DNA from: Chrysomallon squamiferum
Taxonomy: Eukaryota; Mollusca; Gastropoda; Neomphalida; Peltospiridae
Assembly (NCBI GenBank): GCA_012295275.1
Contig: CM022679.1
Location: 2,958,412 to 2,979,411 of the forward strand
Length of the DNA stretch: 21,000 nt
Direction of reading: 5' to 3'
A model generated the notes under the pieces. It did not search any database and was not told the DNA's origin. It saw only the letters and a program-made list of their open reading frames with translations. Below, one piece after another: positions 1-10,223 of the stretch. Position 1 is the first letter of the stretch, and each line of letters starts with the position of its first letter. A program made the position numbers and the translations under genes.

Positions 1-10
1 CTGAATGTTA

Positions 11-36
11 TAGATAGATAGATAGATAGATAGATA
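11..36. repeat. (TAGA)n microsatellite
   Basis: About six perfect tandem TAGA units, decaying into TATAGATATGCATGCA. It is a simple repeat with no evident function. Confidence 0.9.
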
Positions 37-83
37 TAGATATGCATGCATTTCTTGCTTTGAGAATTTTAAAAGCCTCATTT

Positions 84-105
84 AAAAAAAAAAAAAAAAA
101 AAAAA
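84..105. repeat. 22-base A homopolymer
   Basis: An uninterrupted A run. It could be an old poly(A) tail of a retroposed element, but no element body is recognisable to its left. Confidence 0.9.
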
Positions 106-188
106 CAAGATTAATAATAATCTCTAATTAAATATTTTGTCTGTCACTGAATAATTTTTTTTTATCATTGTATAGCTGACTTTCAGAA

Positions 189-399
189 ATGTTAATCACC
201 TTGTTAAAGCACTGTTTAAGACGAAGGAGTGGAATTGTACACTGGTCTTACTACCATGTTAAGACACACAATGTCAGCAAGTCGTTTGTCATAGACCTGC
301 GCAGCGACACTGCTACTAAACCTACAAAAGAAATGAGAGACGCTATGGCAAGAGCCAGAGTTGGAGATGACTGCTTCAAAGAAGACCCAACAGTAAATG
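189..399 (+). CDS. Threonine aldolase coding exon 1
   Basis: Encodes residues 1-70 plus one base. It holds the basic N-terminal extension, the [11 protein letters not shown] start of the aldolase fold and the EDPTVN block. The donor is AATG|GTGATT. Splitting the next codon G|AA gives Glu, restoring EDPTVNEL as expected for the family. Met1 is the first in-frame ATG and lies just after a possible acceptor. Confidence 0.9.
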
Positions 400-1329
400 G
401 TGATTTGTATAATAATATATAGTTATTTAAGTCTATAATCTACCCTTTCTGTAACTGTAGATTAGAGATTTTAGAATGTAGGCAGACATATTTGTCATTT
501 TGAGAGTAACTTTAAGATTAATTATTTAAAATATATATTTTTTTTTAGCTTATGGGTTTTTGTAACAATAGAGGGTCAAATTCCAGATTTCAGTAAGATG
601 TGATGGATTTAAAAAAAAAAAAAAAAAGATGATTTGTTAGTTTTTTTAATAACTTGTATACCATAAATAAAAATACACAAATTTGATATAAATGCTTACT
701 TGTAAATTAACTCTACCAATAAGACACCATCGCTTTTCATACAATATTATTAGTGTATTTTGCTTTGATCTTAGAATTTTGTCAAAAATCATTTTATTAA
801 TTACATTAGTGAATTGTAACCAATGCATCCTAAGAAATAATCAGGCTTTATTCCCAGAACAATAAAATAAAATATATTTTGTAAAACTAGTTGGAATCTT
901 CTGTCATATAATCAACATTGTAAATAAATGAAGAAAATTTATATTTTGTATTTGATGTTATATTTCAGAGAGATAAAAAAATAGAAATTTTAATCATTAA
1001 TATTCTTTGGTCCATGTTAAGTACAATTTGATATTACTAAGTAAGCTGTTATTTTATTATTTTCTTTACAGAATTACAGAGAAGGGTTGCTAATTTGTTA
1101 GGAAAGGAAGATGCTTTGCTGATGCCATCAGGATGTATGGCAAATCTTGTGGCAGGTATTTTCCTAACATCAGCATTTGTTTGCAGAAAGCATTAGTGCC
1201 ATGGAGACTAATTCATAATTATTTGTTGTTGTTATTGTATTTTGGGGCAGCATTTAAATTTTGTTTTCTATACTTAAAAAAAAAAAAAATTGTAATTCAA
1301 TAAAATCATATTTTTGTTTGTAACTTGAA

Positions 1330-1365
<36 letters not shown>

Positions 1366-4300
1366 TTGATATATTAGCTTTTGTTTTCATTTATTTGTAC
1401 ACAAAAATGTACAGTATTACTTAAAAATTATATTTATTGTCTGATACACAATTATTTCAGATATAATTAAAATTTTAAAATTAAATTATTAACACAGAGT
1501 AAGTTTAATGTTTTAAAATATATCTAGTTAGTTTGGATTCTTCAGTTGTTTTTTTTAATACATTTCAAAGTATTAAACTATAATGTTAGAATTTACTCAT
1601 GATGAATTTAATTTTTATAAATTAACTAAAAATGAATTTTAGAATTTATAATAGAAACTCTAAATTTAAGAACATAAACTTATTAAAAACAGCTGCAATT
1701 CCTAAAAATCCTTACTCTTTTTCATTTTTTCAACACTTTATAATAAATAAATACTTGTTTATATTGATTATTGTTGTTACTGGACATGTTAAAATTTTTC
1801 AGTATTGTCCCACTGTCAACAGAGATATGGTGAGGCAATAGTGGGAGACCAGTCTCACCTGTTTCTCTATGAAGTTGGAGGTATTGCCCAGGTGAGCTTA
1901 CATCACATACTGAATATCATTAATAGTAATACTCATCAGTTCACAGAATGGAAATTTTTATATGTACTTTCCCATGAACAGTAAAATATTTGTCTTTATC
2001 TTTTAATTACTCCACTCATTAACTGAAACAGGACTGTGTCTATGAATTTTCACTCAGTCTGTTACAAAATCCACGATTAATAGTTTTAGAAAAATGAAAC
2101 CATATTTATCCTAAATAAATAAATAAATAAAGAACTAATTAAGAATTAATAATAGTAACAAAATGTCATCTTCAACATAGAAGATGTGTTAAATGACAAT
2201 AGTCAAATTATTTTGTGGAATAAACGTGGGAATGTATAAAATGTCAGTGATAAAACAGTAGTGAAATAAGGTTATTATTTATCTGTAGTTGAGTAAATAA
2301 GAAATAAAGTTGTTGTTGCAGTATGGAGGTGTACAGAGCAATGTTGTTAAGAACAGAGAAGACGGCACACTGGATCTCGATGAAGTAACTCGACAGATTC
2401 GACCAACAGACGACAAAGACCAGACTCTGACAGAACTTCTCTGTCTAGAGAACACACAGAACCAGTGTGGAGGAAAAGTTTTACCTCTCGATTACCTGAA
2501 AGAGGTTTTCTTTTTTTTTTCATGATTTTTAGTAATTGTGGACATATTTTTAGTAAATAAGGTCTTATTATGTAAGAGGGGGGAGGTGTTAAATTTATAT
2601 TTGTGTGTATTGTATTTCACAAAATAGTTTCAGTATGATACCATGTATTGTCCTCTCAGTATTCTTAAAACATCACCCTTGATTTTGTTTTTTAATTTTT
2701 ATTAATTTCTATTATTCTCCCATCAAAATTAAAAAAAAAAATTATAAAAATAATAAAATTAAATTAAATTAAAATAAATTTATTTGTTTTTTAAATTAAA
2801 ATTAAAATTTGTTGTTCATAATTTGAACTAATATAAGATAATTTTGCATATTATCTCTGATAAACTAAGCTATTTTATTATAATGAGAATTTTGTGACAA
2901 CACTAATCTGACTTCCATTATTTATCCTTGAATTGTTATGTATGAACTGAACAAATTTATTAAACCTTCGCGCGGTCATTTTATAAAATATATTTTATTT
3001 GATCTTGTTTGCACTGGTCTGTAAAGATATAATTATTTTAAGAAATTTTGTTTAAAACATTAACCAAACCTACTGTTAAGTTACGTATTTTGTTTGGTGT
3101 TTTAGCTTTAAATTTTTGTTTTGTTTTATTTGTAGGCATATGCAGTTGCCAAGAAACACAACATACATCTTCATTTGGATGGAGCGAGGGTGTTGAATGC
3201 AGCTACGTATCTTGAAATCCCTCCAGCTCAGATCACTCAGCACTGTGATTCTGTTATGACAAGTTTTTCTAAGGTAAATTTAATTTTAAAATAAAACAAC
3301 ATTAAATCCTGTACATTTACCTCCTTTATGTCAGCTAGATGCAGAATGCATATGACTTCATTTCTTGATTAGCATTCACTAATGCTAGTTTGAAACAGTA
3401 AGTGTTTAAACTAGAGAAAGATGTGGAATGAAAAATGTTAACAGCAGAATAAGACTGTAACAAGTAAACTTTGACCCTTCATAGTGTGAGACCTTTTATA
3501 TAGATTGCTTAGTCTAATACCTTACAGCAATTATGTTTGTATTGTCACTTTTTTTTAGAATTATGATCTGTAAAGATAGTTAAGCAGATCTACATAAGTA
3601 TGTTAAAAATAAACAGAAATATTCTTTGTTACTAATTAACAGGAGTGATCTACAGACTGATAATACTACAGATATTTCATACACATTATTACATTAATAT
3701 TAATTATGTTGTTTCAGGGACTTGCTTGTCCAATGGGGTCAGTTTTGGCTGGATCCAAAGAGTTTATAGCGAAGTAAGATGTGTTTTAAGTTTTATACAG
3801 ATGTGTATATATAGGTGTGTTCCAGTAAAATGATCTGTTATATAAAACTATCAGATTTATTTGTTTTTAATGCTGAAAGCAATAAGTTTTTATGTTTTAA
3901 GTAGAATACGTGTGTTATGAAGACTGTATTTCTGTGTGTAAGAAGATAAATACTTACAAGTGTAAAAATCAGGTTGATGCTATATTTTTCTGCTGACAGA
4001 GCGTTTCGAGTGAGAAAGTCTCTGGGTGGGGGATTGCACCAGGCTGGAATTCTGGCAGCATCCATGTTGGTTGCTCTTGACACAACAGCCAAACGATTGC
4101 ATGAAGATCACCAGAGAGCAAGAGCCATTGCTGAAGGTCAGCATGAATCTTTATTTTATTCATTTATAAACAATCTTCATTCATTAGAAGTGGAATATTG
4201 TGTCTTTAGGCTTTTAGATTTCAGATTAATATTAAAAATTGTCAGAGCTTTGTTTTGTTATGTTATCATAATCGTAAACATTTCTAAATAATTACATAAC

Positions 4301-5355
4301 TTCTAATAGTAAAATGTATTCAGGTTTCATCAAACAAAATTAAAGTTATTTATGTGTGATTTATTTTTAATTTTTTAATTTTAAACACAGGTGTGAATGA
4401 AGTAGGCAATCCTGCAGTGTCAGTAAACATGGATGGTCTTCACACAAATATCATCATGATTGATATAGACAAAGATGGTGTGACCACCAAAGACTTCAGC
4501 CAAAGACTTTCAGAGGTTGGGATTAATATTTTTAATTAAATTTTTGTTAATTTTTTTTTTTTGGTGGGATAACAAAAGATGTTTTTGTTGAAATTGCAGT
4601 TGATGTCAGGTAAGAGCAGATAACTCTCCATAATCTCCACTGCGAAAAACAGACTGCAAAAAAATAATAATATTAATATACTTAAGTGTTATGTAATTTT
4701 TGTCATTTTTCTTTTACAAACACATAGCTTCACAATCTTATAAACTGTGACATTAAATATATCTTCTAAAATTTGCTATTATTATTCATGCATTGTTGTT
4801 ATTATTATTATTTAAAAAAAAAAAGATTTGTTGAAATAAAATACTACATACATTTGTTTTATATATCTACAACTTTGTACCCTAGCATCCTTTTAGATCA
4901 GATTATTATCTGAAACATCTTCCTATTTATAATAAGAGAGGGTTTCCTTGTACTTAGTTAAAATGATCACTGAAATTTTTGTATCTCTTGAATAGAACAA
5001 AAAATGTAAATTTGACACCTAATAGTTATTAATAATAAAATGAGAGATGTCATTAAACAGATAACTGATTCAGTGGTAATATTCAAATATATCAAATATA
5101 TATATATATAATTGTGTGTGTATTTTATTGTTATTATTATTATATTTTGTTTCTTGTTTTGTTTATTTGTTTGTTTTTTATTTGTTTCAGGTGACAGGAA
5201 AAGAGAAGTCAGAGCTAGGTGAGAGTATCATCACTCAGACGTTTCCTTTCACGAAGAAGTCAGTGAGGCTAGTAACGCACAACGACATCAGCGATGATGA
5301 TGTTGAGAAAATTGTCAAGAAGCTGCAGTATGTTATTAAAGAGATCAGTGCCTAA
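189..5355 (+). CDS. L-threonine aldolase (low-specificity), complete, nine coding exons
   Basis: PLP-dependent fold-type I enzyme that splits L-threonine or L-allo-threonine into glycine and acetaldehyde. Exons 189-399, 1072-1155, 1803-1891, 2322-2504, 3136-3273, 3718-3773, 4000-4136, 4391-4515 and 5191-5355 join without a frame break into 395 residues. Seen: DLRSD at 36-40, VGDD and EDPTVN near 58-70, His117 in a DQSHLF context (PLP-stacking position), HLDGAR at 202-207 with Asp204 and Arg207 as cofactor contacts, and Lys235 in [12 protein letters not shown] as the Schiff-base lysine. The first 30 residues are basic (RRR at 11-13) and almost free of acids, which suggests a mitochondrial presequence (inference). 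The C-terminal small domain ends in a [18 protein letters not shown]-type strand and a final helix, as is usual. Oddity: Lys64 sits where the family usually has Gly in the GDDxxGEDPT block. Human THA1 is a pseudogene, whereas most invertebrates keep an active gene. The family call is secure; substrate preference cannot be read. Confidence 0.95.
1072..1155 (+). CDS. Threonine aldolase coding exon 2
   Basis: 84 bases after tttctttacag. Encodes [20 protein letters not shown], then CMANLVA, which is the loop that binds the PLP phosphate in this family. The donor is GCAG|GTATTT, phase 1. Confidence 0.93.
1331..1366. repeat. (TTA)n microsatellite in threonine aldolase intron 2
   Basis: About twelve perfect TTA units in the intron between exons 2 and 3. 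Confidence 0.92.
1803..1891 (+). CDS. Threonine aldolase coding exon 3
   Basis: 89 bases after aatttttcag; donor GCCCAG|GTGAGC. It carries the [13 protein letters not shown] segment, whose His117 matches the conserved histidine that stacks on the PLP ring in bacterial threonine aldolases. Confidence 0.93.
2322..2504 (+). CDS. Threonine aldolase coding exon 4
   Basis: 183 bases, phase 0 at both ends, after gttgttgcag. Encodes [20 protein letters not shown] through [20 protein letters not shown]. The ENTxNxxGG motif is typical of the family. The donor GAG|GTTTTC is weak against GTRAGT. Reading through would add only EVFFFFS before a stop. Confidence 0.92.
3136..3273 (+). CDS. Threonine aldolase coding exon 5 (catalytic lysine)
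   Basis: 138 bases after tttatttgtag. Encodes HLHLDGAR with Asp204 and Arg207, and ends exactly on the AAG codon of Lys235, the predicted PLP Schiff-base lysine. The donor is AAG|GTAAAT, phase 0. Confidence 0.95.
3718..3773 (+). CDS. Threonine aldolase coding exon 6
   Basis: A 56-base exon after gttgtttcag. Encodes [18 protein letters not shown], the segment right after the catalytic lysine. The donor is GCGAA|GTAAGA, phase 2. It is too short to stand out as an ORF and was recovered from family conservation and splice sites. Confidence 0.93.
4000..4136 (+). CDS. Threonine aldolase coding exon 7
   Basis: 137 bases after tgctgacag; donor GAAG|GTCAGC. Encodes [20 protein letters not shown], typical of the stretch where the large domain turns back towards the C-terminal domain (RKxxGGGxRQxG in relatives), then a long helix rich in charged residues. 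Confidence 0.93.
4391..4515 (+). CDS. Threonine aldolase coding exon 8
   Basis: 125 bases after ttaaacacag. Encodes the start of the small domain, including [17 protein letters not shown], the THTNMV-like strand of the family. The donor GAG|GTTGGG is weak. The exon joins exon 9 in phase 0. Confidence 0.88.
5191..5355 (+). CDS. Threonine aldolase coding exon 9 with stop
   Basis: 165 bases after ttatttgtttcag, 54 codons then TAA at 5353-5355. It encodes the last strand, [18 protein letters not shown], and a terminal helix. The VRxVTHxDI motif is the normal C-terminal signature of threonine aldolases, so the protein is complete. Confidence 0.93.
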   Translation: MTGKEKSELGESIITQTFPFTKKSVRLVTHNDISDDDVEKIVKKLQYVIKEISA

Positions 5356-6155
5356 TTCCACAGTGTAACATCACTAAAAGAATAGGTTTACATATGCAGT
5401 GATGCTGAGTATAATAACCTGAAAGTATTTTAATAATCAGAATTCTCTTTATGCATTCATTCATTCAGATTTGATTAAGTTGTAAACAATAATGATGTTT
5501 ATCACGTATCTGAAATTATTCCTCAGTTGCAAAGATATGGGGTTTTTTTAATAATTAATCATGAATTTTAATTAATTAATTTGTTTTAAAATTGAGTCCT
5601 GAGTTCTTTCTCTTAATATATTGTTGAGGATTTTATCTTCCATTTTTTTTTTTTTTAATATTATTAAAAAAAAGACTGAATATTCATTCTTGTTTCCAGT
5701 TTTTAGGTATTTTTGAGGTTTTCATACATCACAAGACTTTTAAATGCAGAAAGCTTTAATTTGATCCTTTTTTTGTAGATACTAATGCCCATATAATGTG
5801 GTTTAGTCAATCATGAATTTGCAATGATCTGATTTTTAAATTTTACCTGTACTATAAGCAGTGCTAGTTGTATTTTACATATTGGTCATACCAAATTGTT
5901 GCAGTTTTTCTATTTATCACAAATGAGAAACCTTGATTATGTTACATTGTATTTAATATTTTAATTTTAATTTTTTAATTTTTAATTTATTGTTATTTTT
6001 TAATATTGATATTACACAGATGTTTTTGTTTACCGGTCTGAGAGGTGATAAAACAACTCACTTAATCTTCTTAACTGTTCTCATTTTTACCAGTAATATT
6101 TGAATTTTTCTTATTTATATATACATATAATTATTTTGGGTACTGTTATTGAATT

Positions 6156-6157
<2 letters not shown>

Positions 6158-6186
<29 letters not shown>
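6158..6186. repeat. 29-base T homopolymer
   Basis: An uninterrupted T run. In the sense direction it would be a U tract in the 3' UTR. It may also mark the poly(A) tail of an inverted retroposed sequence, although no body is recognisable. Confidence 0.9.
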
Positions 6187-7852
6187 GTTGGTTCGTTTTT
6201 ATGAAAACACATGGATGCAGTATAAGCAAAACATGCATAATTTGGAAGTGGTTTTATGATTTCAAAAAATTAATGACATATTCCAAAAAAAAACATTGAT
6301 CATTATTCTAAAAAAAAAAATGAATTTTCTTAATTATATTTTGGGGATTTGCTTGATTATAAAATTAAAAAATATAAACATATTACCAGGATAGTACAAA
6401 AATATATGTTTTTAATATTTAATATTTTTAGAATTTGTCAGAACATAAAAATGAAGTATATATTTTGAGAAACAAAATGATTTTAAAGTCATTTTTTTAT
6501 GAAATATAGATATCAACTAATGTATAGAAAATATTTTTATTATATGGGCATAATGAACTACATATCACAACAATGTTATGTGGAATTATAGTACATTATA
6601 AGATAAATCTGTATCTGATTTGTGAACAAACCTGTTATAAAATGGATGAATGTTACATTTTTTGTTTATATTTTCCAGTGTAAATATTTTGATTCACATT
6701 TTCCAATGTTGATATTTCCATGATGTAATTCAAGAAATCAGAGTATTATATTATGGGAATCTGTACTTTTGTAAAATCATAGAAAATGTTTTTCTTACCA
6801 GTCCCACTAATACTGCTTCATAAAATACAGTGAATGGCAGGTTATTATTTATAAAATTTAAATTTTTATTTTTATTTTTTGGTAAAATTAATTTTGCTTT
6901 TCCACTTTAGTATGGACATATACAAATATACAGAACATTTACCTAATGATGTGTGCATACATGTGTGTGTGTTTTTGTCTAGGAATTTTGAATAATATGA
7001 AAATCTGCTAATACACATATTAAAATAATTATATTAATTCACAATGGTGCATGGCTTTATAAACATGTTTGTCTATGATGTTATACCAAAGATTTACATT
7101 ATAGTTTTACATTTTATAATGTTTTATAGTATTACATTGAAATTGTCATCTTTCAGATAATCATTTTTATTATTATTCAAGCAAGACTTTTTTTTTTTGA
7201 GGATATATTCAGATTTTATGCAGATGTTATTTTTATTTTATCTCTTAAACCAAACCCAATTATGTACATGGTATTTTTGTTGCTAGTCAAAACTTTTTAC
7301 TGAACAAATCAAATTGTATAAAATATCTTTTTATTTGCAAAGCCAGTCAAATTATTATTGTTATTATTATTATTTTCCTAGTCAGCTGAATTTAGTTTGT
7401 TAAATTGGATCTTTCAGAGCTGAAGTTTATTCTTAAACAGTGGCTCTAAAATTGATTCACTCCATTCCAAAGATTCAAGAATAATTAACTAAATGTTACG
7501 ATATGTGTTTTCCAGTTTACTGGAAGGTGAATATAAAATATTAATTGTTGCCAGTTGTTAAAGAATAGGCCATGATGGGGAAAGCAGATTGTCTGTCTCA
7601 TATTATCACAAAAAAACATTAAAACATAGCCAAGTAACGTTTAAAATGTCAGATCAGTTCAAGGTGTGTGACAGGAGTGTGAAGAGAAGATTCAAAACAA
7701 AGTTTGTGTGGTGACAGTGAGTGTGGAGAGTGGCCTGTAAGGTTAAAGTGTTCCTAAAATTTCTATTGTTTATCATCATGACAGACAGATTGTGTCTGTT
7801 TTGTACTGTTGTTATTTTTTAAACTGCTGTAAGTTGTTATCTATGATTGTAA

Positions 7853-7858
7853 AATAAA
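7853..7858 (+). terminator. Candidate polyadenylation signal AATAAA
   Basis: First canonical AATAAA found downstream of the threonine aldolase stop codon, preceded by T- and GT-rich sequence. No transcript evidence is available, so cleavage near 7870-7880 is an inference. Confidence 0.45.
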
Positions 7859-7897
7859 GGAATGTAAAACATACACGAGTCTGCAGATTTATTAAAG

Positions 7898-7960
7898 TCA
7901 AACCTCTTTATGACAGTAACATTCAGGTGAGTTTTGTGTCATAATGAGTTTTATTGTTTT
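7898..7960. mobile_element. Possible degraded end of a pogo/Tigger-like DNA transposon
   Basis: The segment aaacctctttatgacag, followed 22 bases later by tgtcataatgag, holds a perfect 8-bp inverted pair (TTATGACA at 7908-7915, TGTCATAA at 7937-7944). The wording resembles the AACCTCT-TATAAC terminal repeats common in invertebrate pogo-type elements. This resemblance is from memory. No transposase and no matching distal end are seen. Confidence 0.2.
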
Positions 7961-8672
7961 ACTGAGATTGTGCATCTAAGTTCAGTACTGGTCCCAAAAT
8001 ACCCCAGCTCTTGTCCAGTTGTTTTAGAAAACAATAAAAACTATGCTGAATTACAGTCCATTATTTTCATCACTATGAGGCAGTTACAATGTTTTAGGAT
8101 GTAATTGCTAACACTGCTAGTTGCAGTGGATTTCCCTTGCAACTTTAGTGTGCTGCCAGCAGTCAGTTCTATTTTAGATGTAAAGGAAACATCAGAAATA
8201 AGGTGCCTGTCCTTTTAAAGTGAATTTCTGAGAAAGAAAATAAACTGGTCTCTAAGAGCAAAGGTTAAGATAATAACACTATCTGGTAACAGACTAAGTT
8301 CAGATACATAATCAAAGCATTTCAGAAAAATATAAAAGTTCAAAGACTGGTATTTGTCTTGCAGAGATGTTTATAATGGTACCATTTATGGTTTATTTAT
8401 AATTTTGTGACTACAGCCATTTATATGACAGTATGATAATTCACTTTAGATCTATATATACTTGTATACTTATGTACACTAAATTTATACTATTGAAAAA
8501 ACAACAAAAATAACAGTAATCAAAAATAAAAATATAAAATAAATTACAGAGAGAGATAATTAAAATTAGGCTACCATATAGTAAAAAAACTATTATTTAT
8601 TAAATTACATAATTATAATGAATAACCAAAATCATTGATGAAACACATTTATCCAATTTTACTTTGAACAAA

Positions 8673-8718
8673 ATATAAATAAATAAATAAATATATAAAT
8701 AAATAAATAAAAATAAAA
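8673..8718. repeat. AAAT-rich simple repeat, left arm
   Basis: Imperfect tandem AAAT units. The sequence is roughly complementary to the ATTT-rich run at 8798-8860, so the two could pair across an 80-base spacer. Confidence 0.75.
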
Positions 8719-8797
8719 GTAAAAAGATCCTCAGAAAAAGAAATTTATTTTTATACCTGTGATACCTAAAATATGTATAATACAACTGCACAAAAAA

Positions 8798-8860
8798 TTA
8801 TTATTATTTTTGTTGTTTTTATTTATTTATTTGTTTATTCATTCATTTTTATTATTTTTT
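8798..8860. repeat. ATTT-rich simple repeat, right arm
   Basis: Imperfect ATT and ATTT units, complementary in composition to the AAAT run at 8673-8718. Its Leu/Phe/Ile-rich translations are an effect of the repeat. Confidence 0.75.
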
Positions 8861-9307
8861 ATATGCCAAAGCAATAGGAAGAAACAAAAACTTCTTCTTG
8901 AGATTGGGGGAAGCCCTGAAATGGGCCATTTTGTCCTGTTTATACACATCCCAGATATAAATCAACGGGGATGTTCAATTGTTTTATAAAAAGAACCCTC
9001 AGGCTTACATCATTCTCTGTTTTGTTGTCCTTATACAAACACAACTACGACGTAAAAGTTGTCATCTTCATGTTAGCAATGGTGTTGCCAAGAAGGAGTT
9101 GTATTTTTTTGTTCTAAACATTTTGCATAAAAATGTCTGGAACTACATCATTCTCTGATATTTTTATATACATATTTTTTATGTATCTGTGTTTATGTGT
9201 ATCATTTTTAAAATATTTCTTTATTCAAAACTATTTTTTTTTATTTCTATCATTATAGTATTTTGACGATAAATAATAATAAAATTAAATCATTACTTTT
9301 AATATTG

Positions 9308-9853
9308 AAAAGTAATATATTTTAAACATGATTATTTAAAATATTTAAATAAATAAAATGAGTGCAAAAATGTCTTTTTCTTCCAGAGAGAAAAACAAAA
9401 CTTTAATGGTTGTACCATTTAATTTAATTCGGAGTGAAATCTTAATCTTAAAAAAAAAGAAAAGAAGAAAAAAAATTAATTCGCTAAATATAATTCATTA
9501 AAATTGATACAGAATTTACATTTATAGAATAAGGGAGATAATATATCATGTTGAACGACTAATAGTTTTGAGTCGTCTCCCTTAGACCATGAAATAATTG
9601 AGCGATGTTTGAATTATTTATTTTATTTTATTTTATTCATTTATTTTGATTTTAAAAATATACTAAGGTTTGATGCAGACTTCTTTCATTTTATTATTAA
9701 TTATATGGAAGTTATATCAGTAGAACACGCGACTGCAATTATCCAGCAGTTCTGTTATTTATATCTGTTCAGTCTGAGCAGGGTTTTTGTGAATATTATA
9801 CAACGATTTGTTGCTCTTCTGGTTCAAATATAAAATAACCACAAGCTCAATAA
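9308..9853. repeat. Diverged direct repeat, copy A
   Basis: About 545 bases that align, with indels, to copy B at about 10485-10916. Shared blocks in the same order include an aaataaataaaatga run (about 9347-9361 against 10519-10533), TAAGGGAGATAATA (9530 against 10633), cttagaccatgaaat (9581 against 10684), tagaaca-gcgactgcaatt (9721-9740 against 10791-10810, one mismatch in 20) and acgatttgttgctct (9803 against 10868). An ORF at 9609-9833 lies inside but is not kept open in copy B, so it is not coding. The boundaries are approximate. Confidence 0.8.
9530..9584. repeat. Hairpin-forming inverted repeat in copy A
   Basis: TAAGGGAGA at 9530-9538 is the exact reverse complement of TCTCCCTTA at 9576-9584. 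Inside it, CGACT and AGTCG also pair. It could be a terminal or internal palindrome of a small nonautonomous element. Confidence 0.8.
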
Positions 9854-10160
9854 AATAAATAAATATAAAATAAATAATACATCTATAAATAAAAATAAAT
9901 TGCGCGAAAATAAAATCTTTAATAAACAGAAATAATCAGATTATCACTTTTGTTGTTGTTTATTTTATTTTTAATGTACTTTAAAATTGTTTTAACTGAA
10001 GTAACAGCAGGTCTTTTATTAGTTGTGATAATAATATTATTACAACTAACAGTAACTATAATTATAGTAGTAGTGTATTTGTAAGTTATTCCTTATCACT
10101 GTTATTATTATTATTATCATCATCATCATTACTGCTCGTGTGTTTTTATTTATTTATTTG

Positions 10161-10223
<63 letters not shown>

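Larger units (their letters stand above)
1..188 (+). other. Sequence upstream of the threonine aldolase start; possible end of a 5' UTR intron
   Basis: This stretch holds a TAGA microsatellite, a 22-base A run and AT-rich filler, with no recognisable promoter. The sequence ctgactttcag ends at 186, two bases before the ATG at 189. It reads as a possible 3' splice site, which would place a noncoding first exon and the promoter left of the window. The tract before it is only moderately pyrimidine-rich, so the ATG may instead lie within a first exon. Confidence 0.4.
400..5190 (+). other. Introns of the threonine aldolase gene
   Basis: Eight introns: 400-1071, 1156-1802, 1892-2321, 2505-3135, 3274-3717, 3774-3999, 4137-4390 and 4516-5190. 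All begin GT and end AG. They are AT-rich, with A and T runs (611-627 is 17 A), a TTA array in intron 2, short AAAT runs near 2115 and TTA and TA runs in intron 8. I see no nested gene, RNA gene or intact transposon on either strand. Confidence 0.85.
5356..7875 (+). other. Probable long 3' UTR of the threonine aldolase gene
   Basis: About 2.5 kb after the stop with no conserved coding potential on either strand. It is AU-rich, with many ATTTA-like and T-rich segments and a 29-base T run at 6158-6186. I find no canonical AATAAA before 7853, which is the basis for the extent given. A shorter transcript could end at a variant signal such as the ATTAAA near 5660. The 7560-7760 part is less AT-rich than its surroundings but contains no recognisable gene. 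Confidence 0.45.
7876..9307. other. Intergenic spacer between threonine aldolase and the duplicated repeats
   Basis: No gene seen on either strand. Bases 7876-8460 are moderately complex and include a TTATGACA/TGTCATAA inverted pair at 7908-7944. Bases 8500-8860 are low-complexity AAAT and ATTT runs. Bases 8870-9160 are a somewhat GC-richer patch, with a 14-base motif (tacatcattctctg) present at both 9006 and 9144. The short ORFs here translate to low-complexity Leu/Ile/Phe/Tyr or lack family features. Confidence 0.7.

Noticed and set aside
3838-4163. Two minus-strand frames opposite threonine aldolase exon 7
   Set aside because: They are antisense shadows of a conserved exon, with no independent start context or family match.
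8600-8989. Opposed short frames rich in Leu, Ile, Phe and Tyr, looking like membrane peptides
   Set aside because: They are translations of complementary AAAT and ATTT runs.
9609-9833. 74-codon + strand reading frame in the spacer
   Set aside because: It lies in repeat copy A, and copy B does not keep the frame. The composition is Phe/Ile/Tyr-rich as expected from AT-rich DNA.
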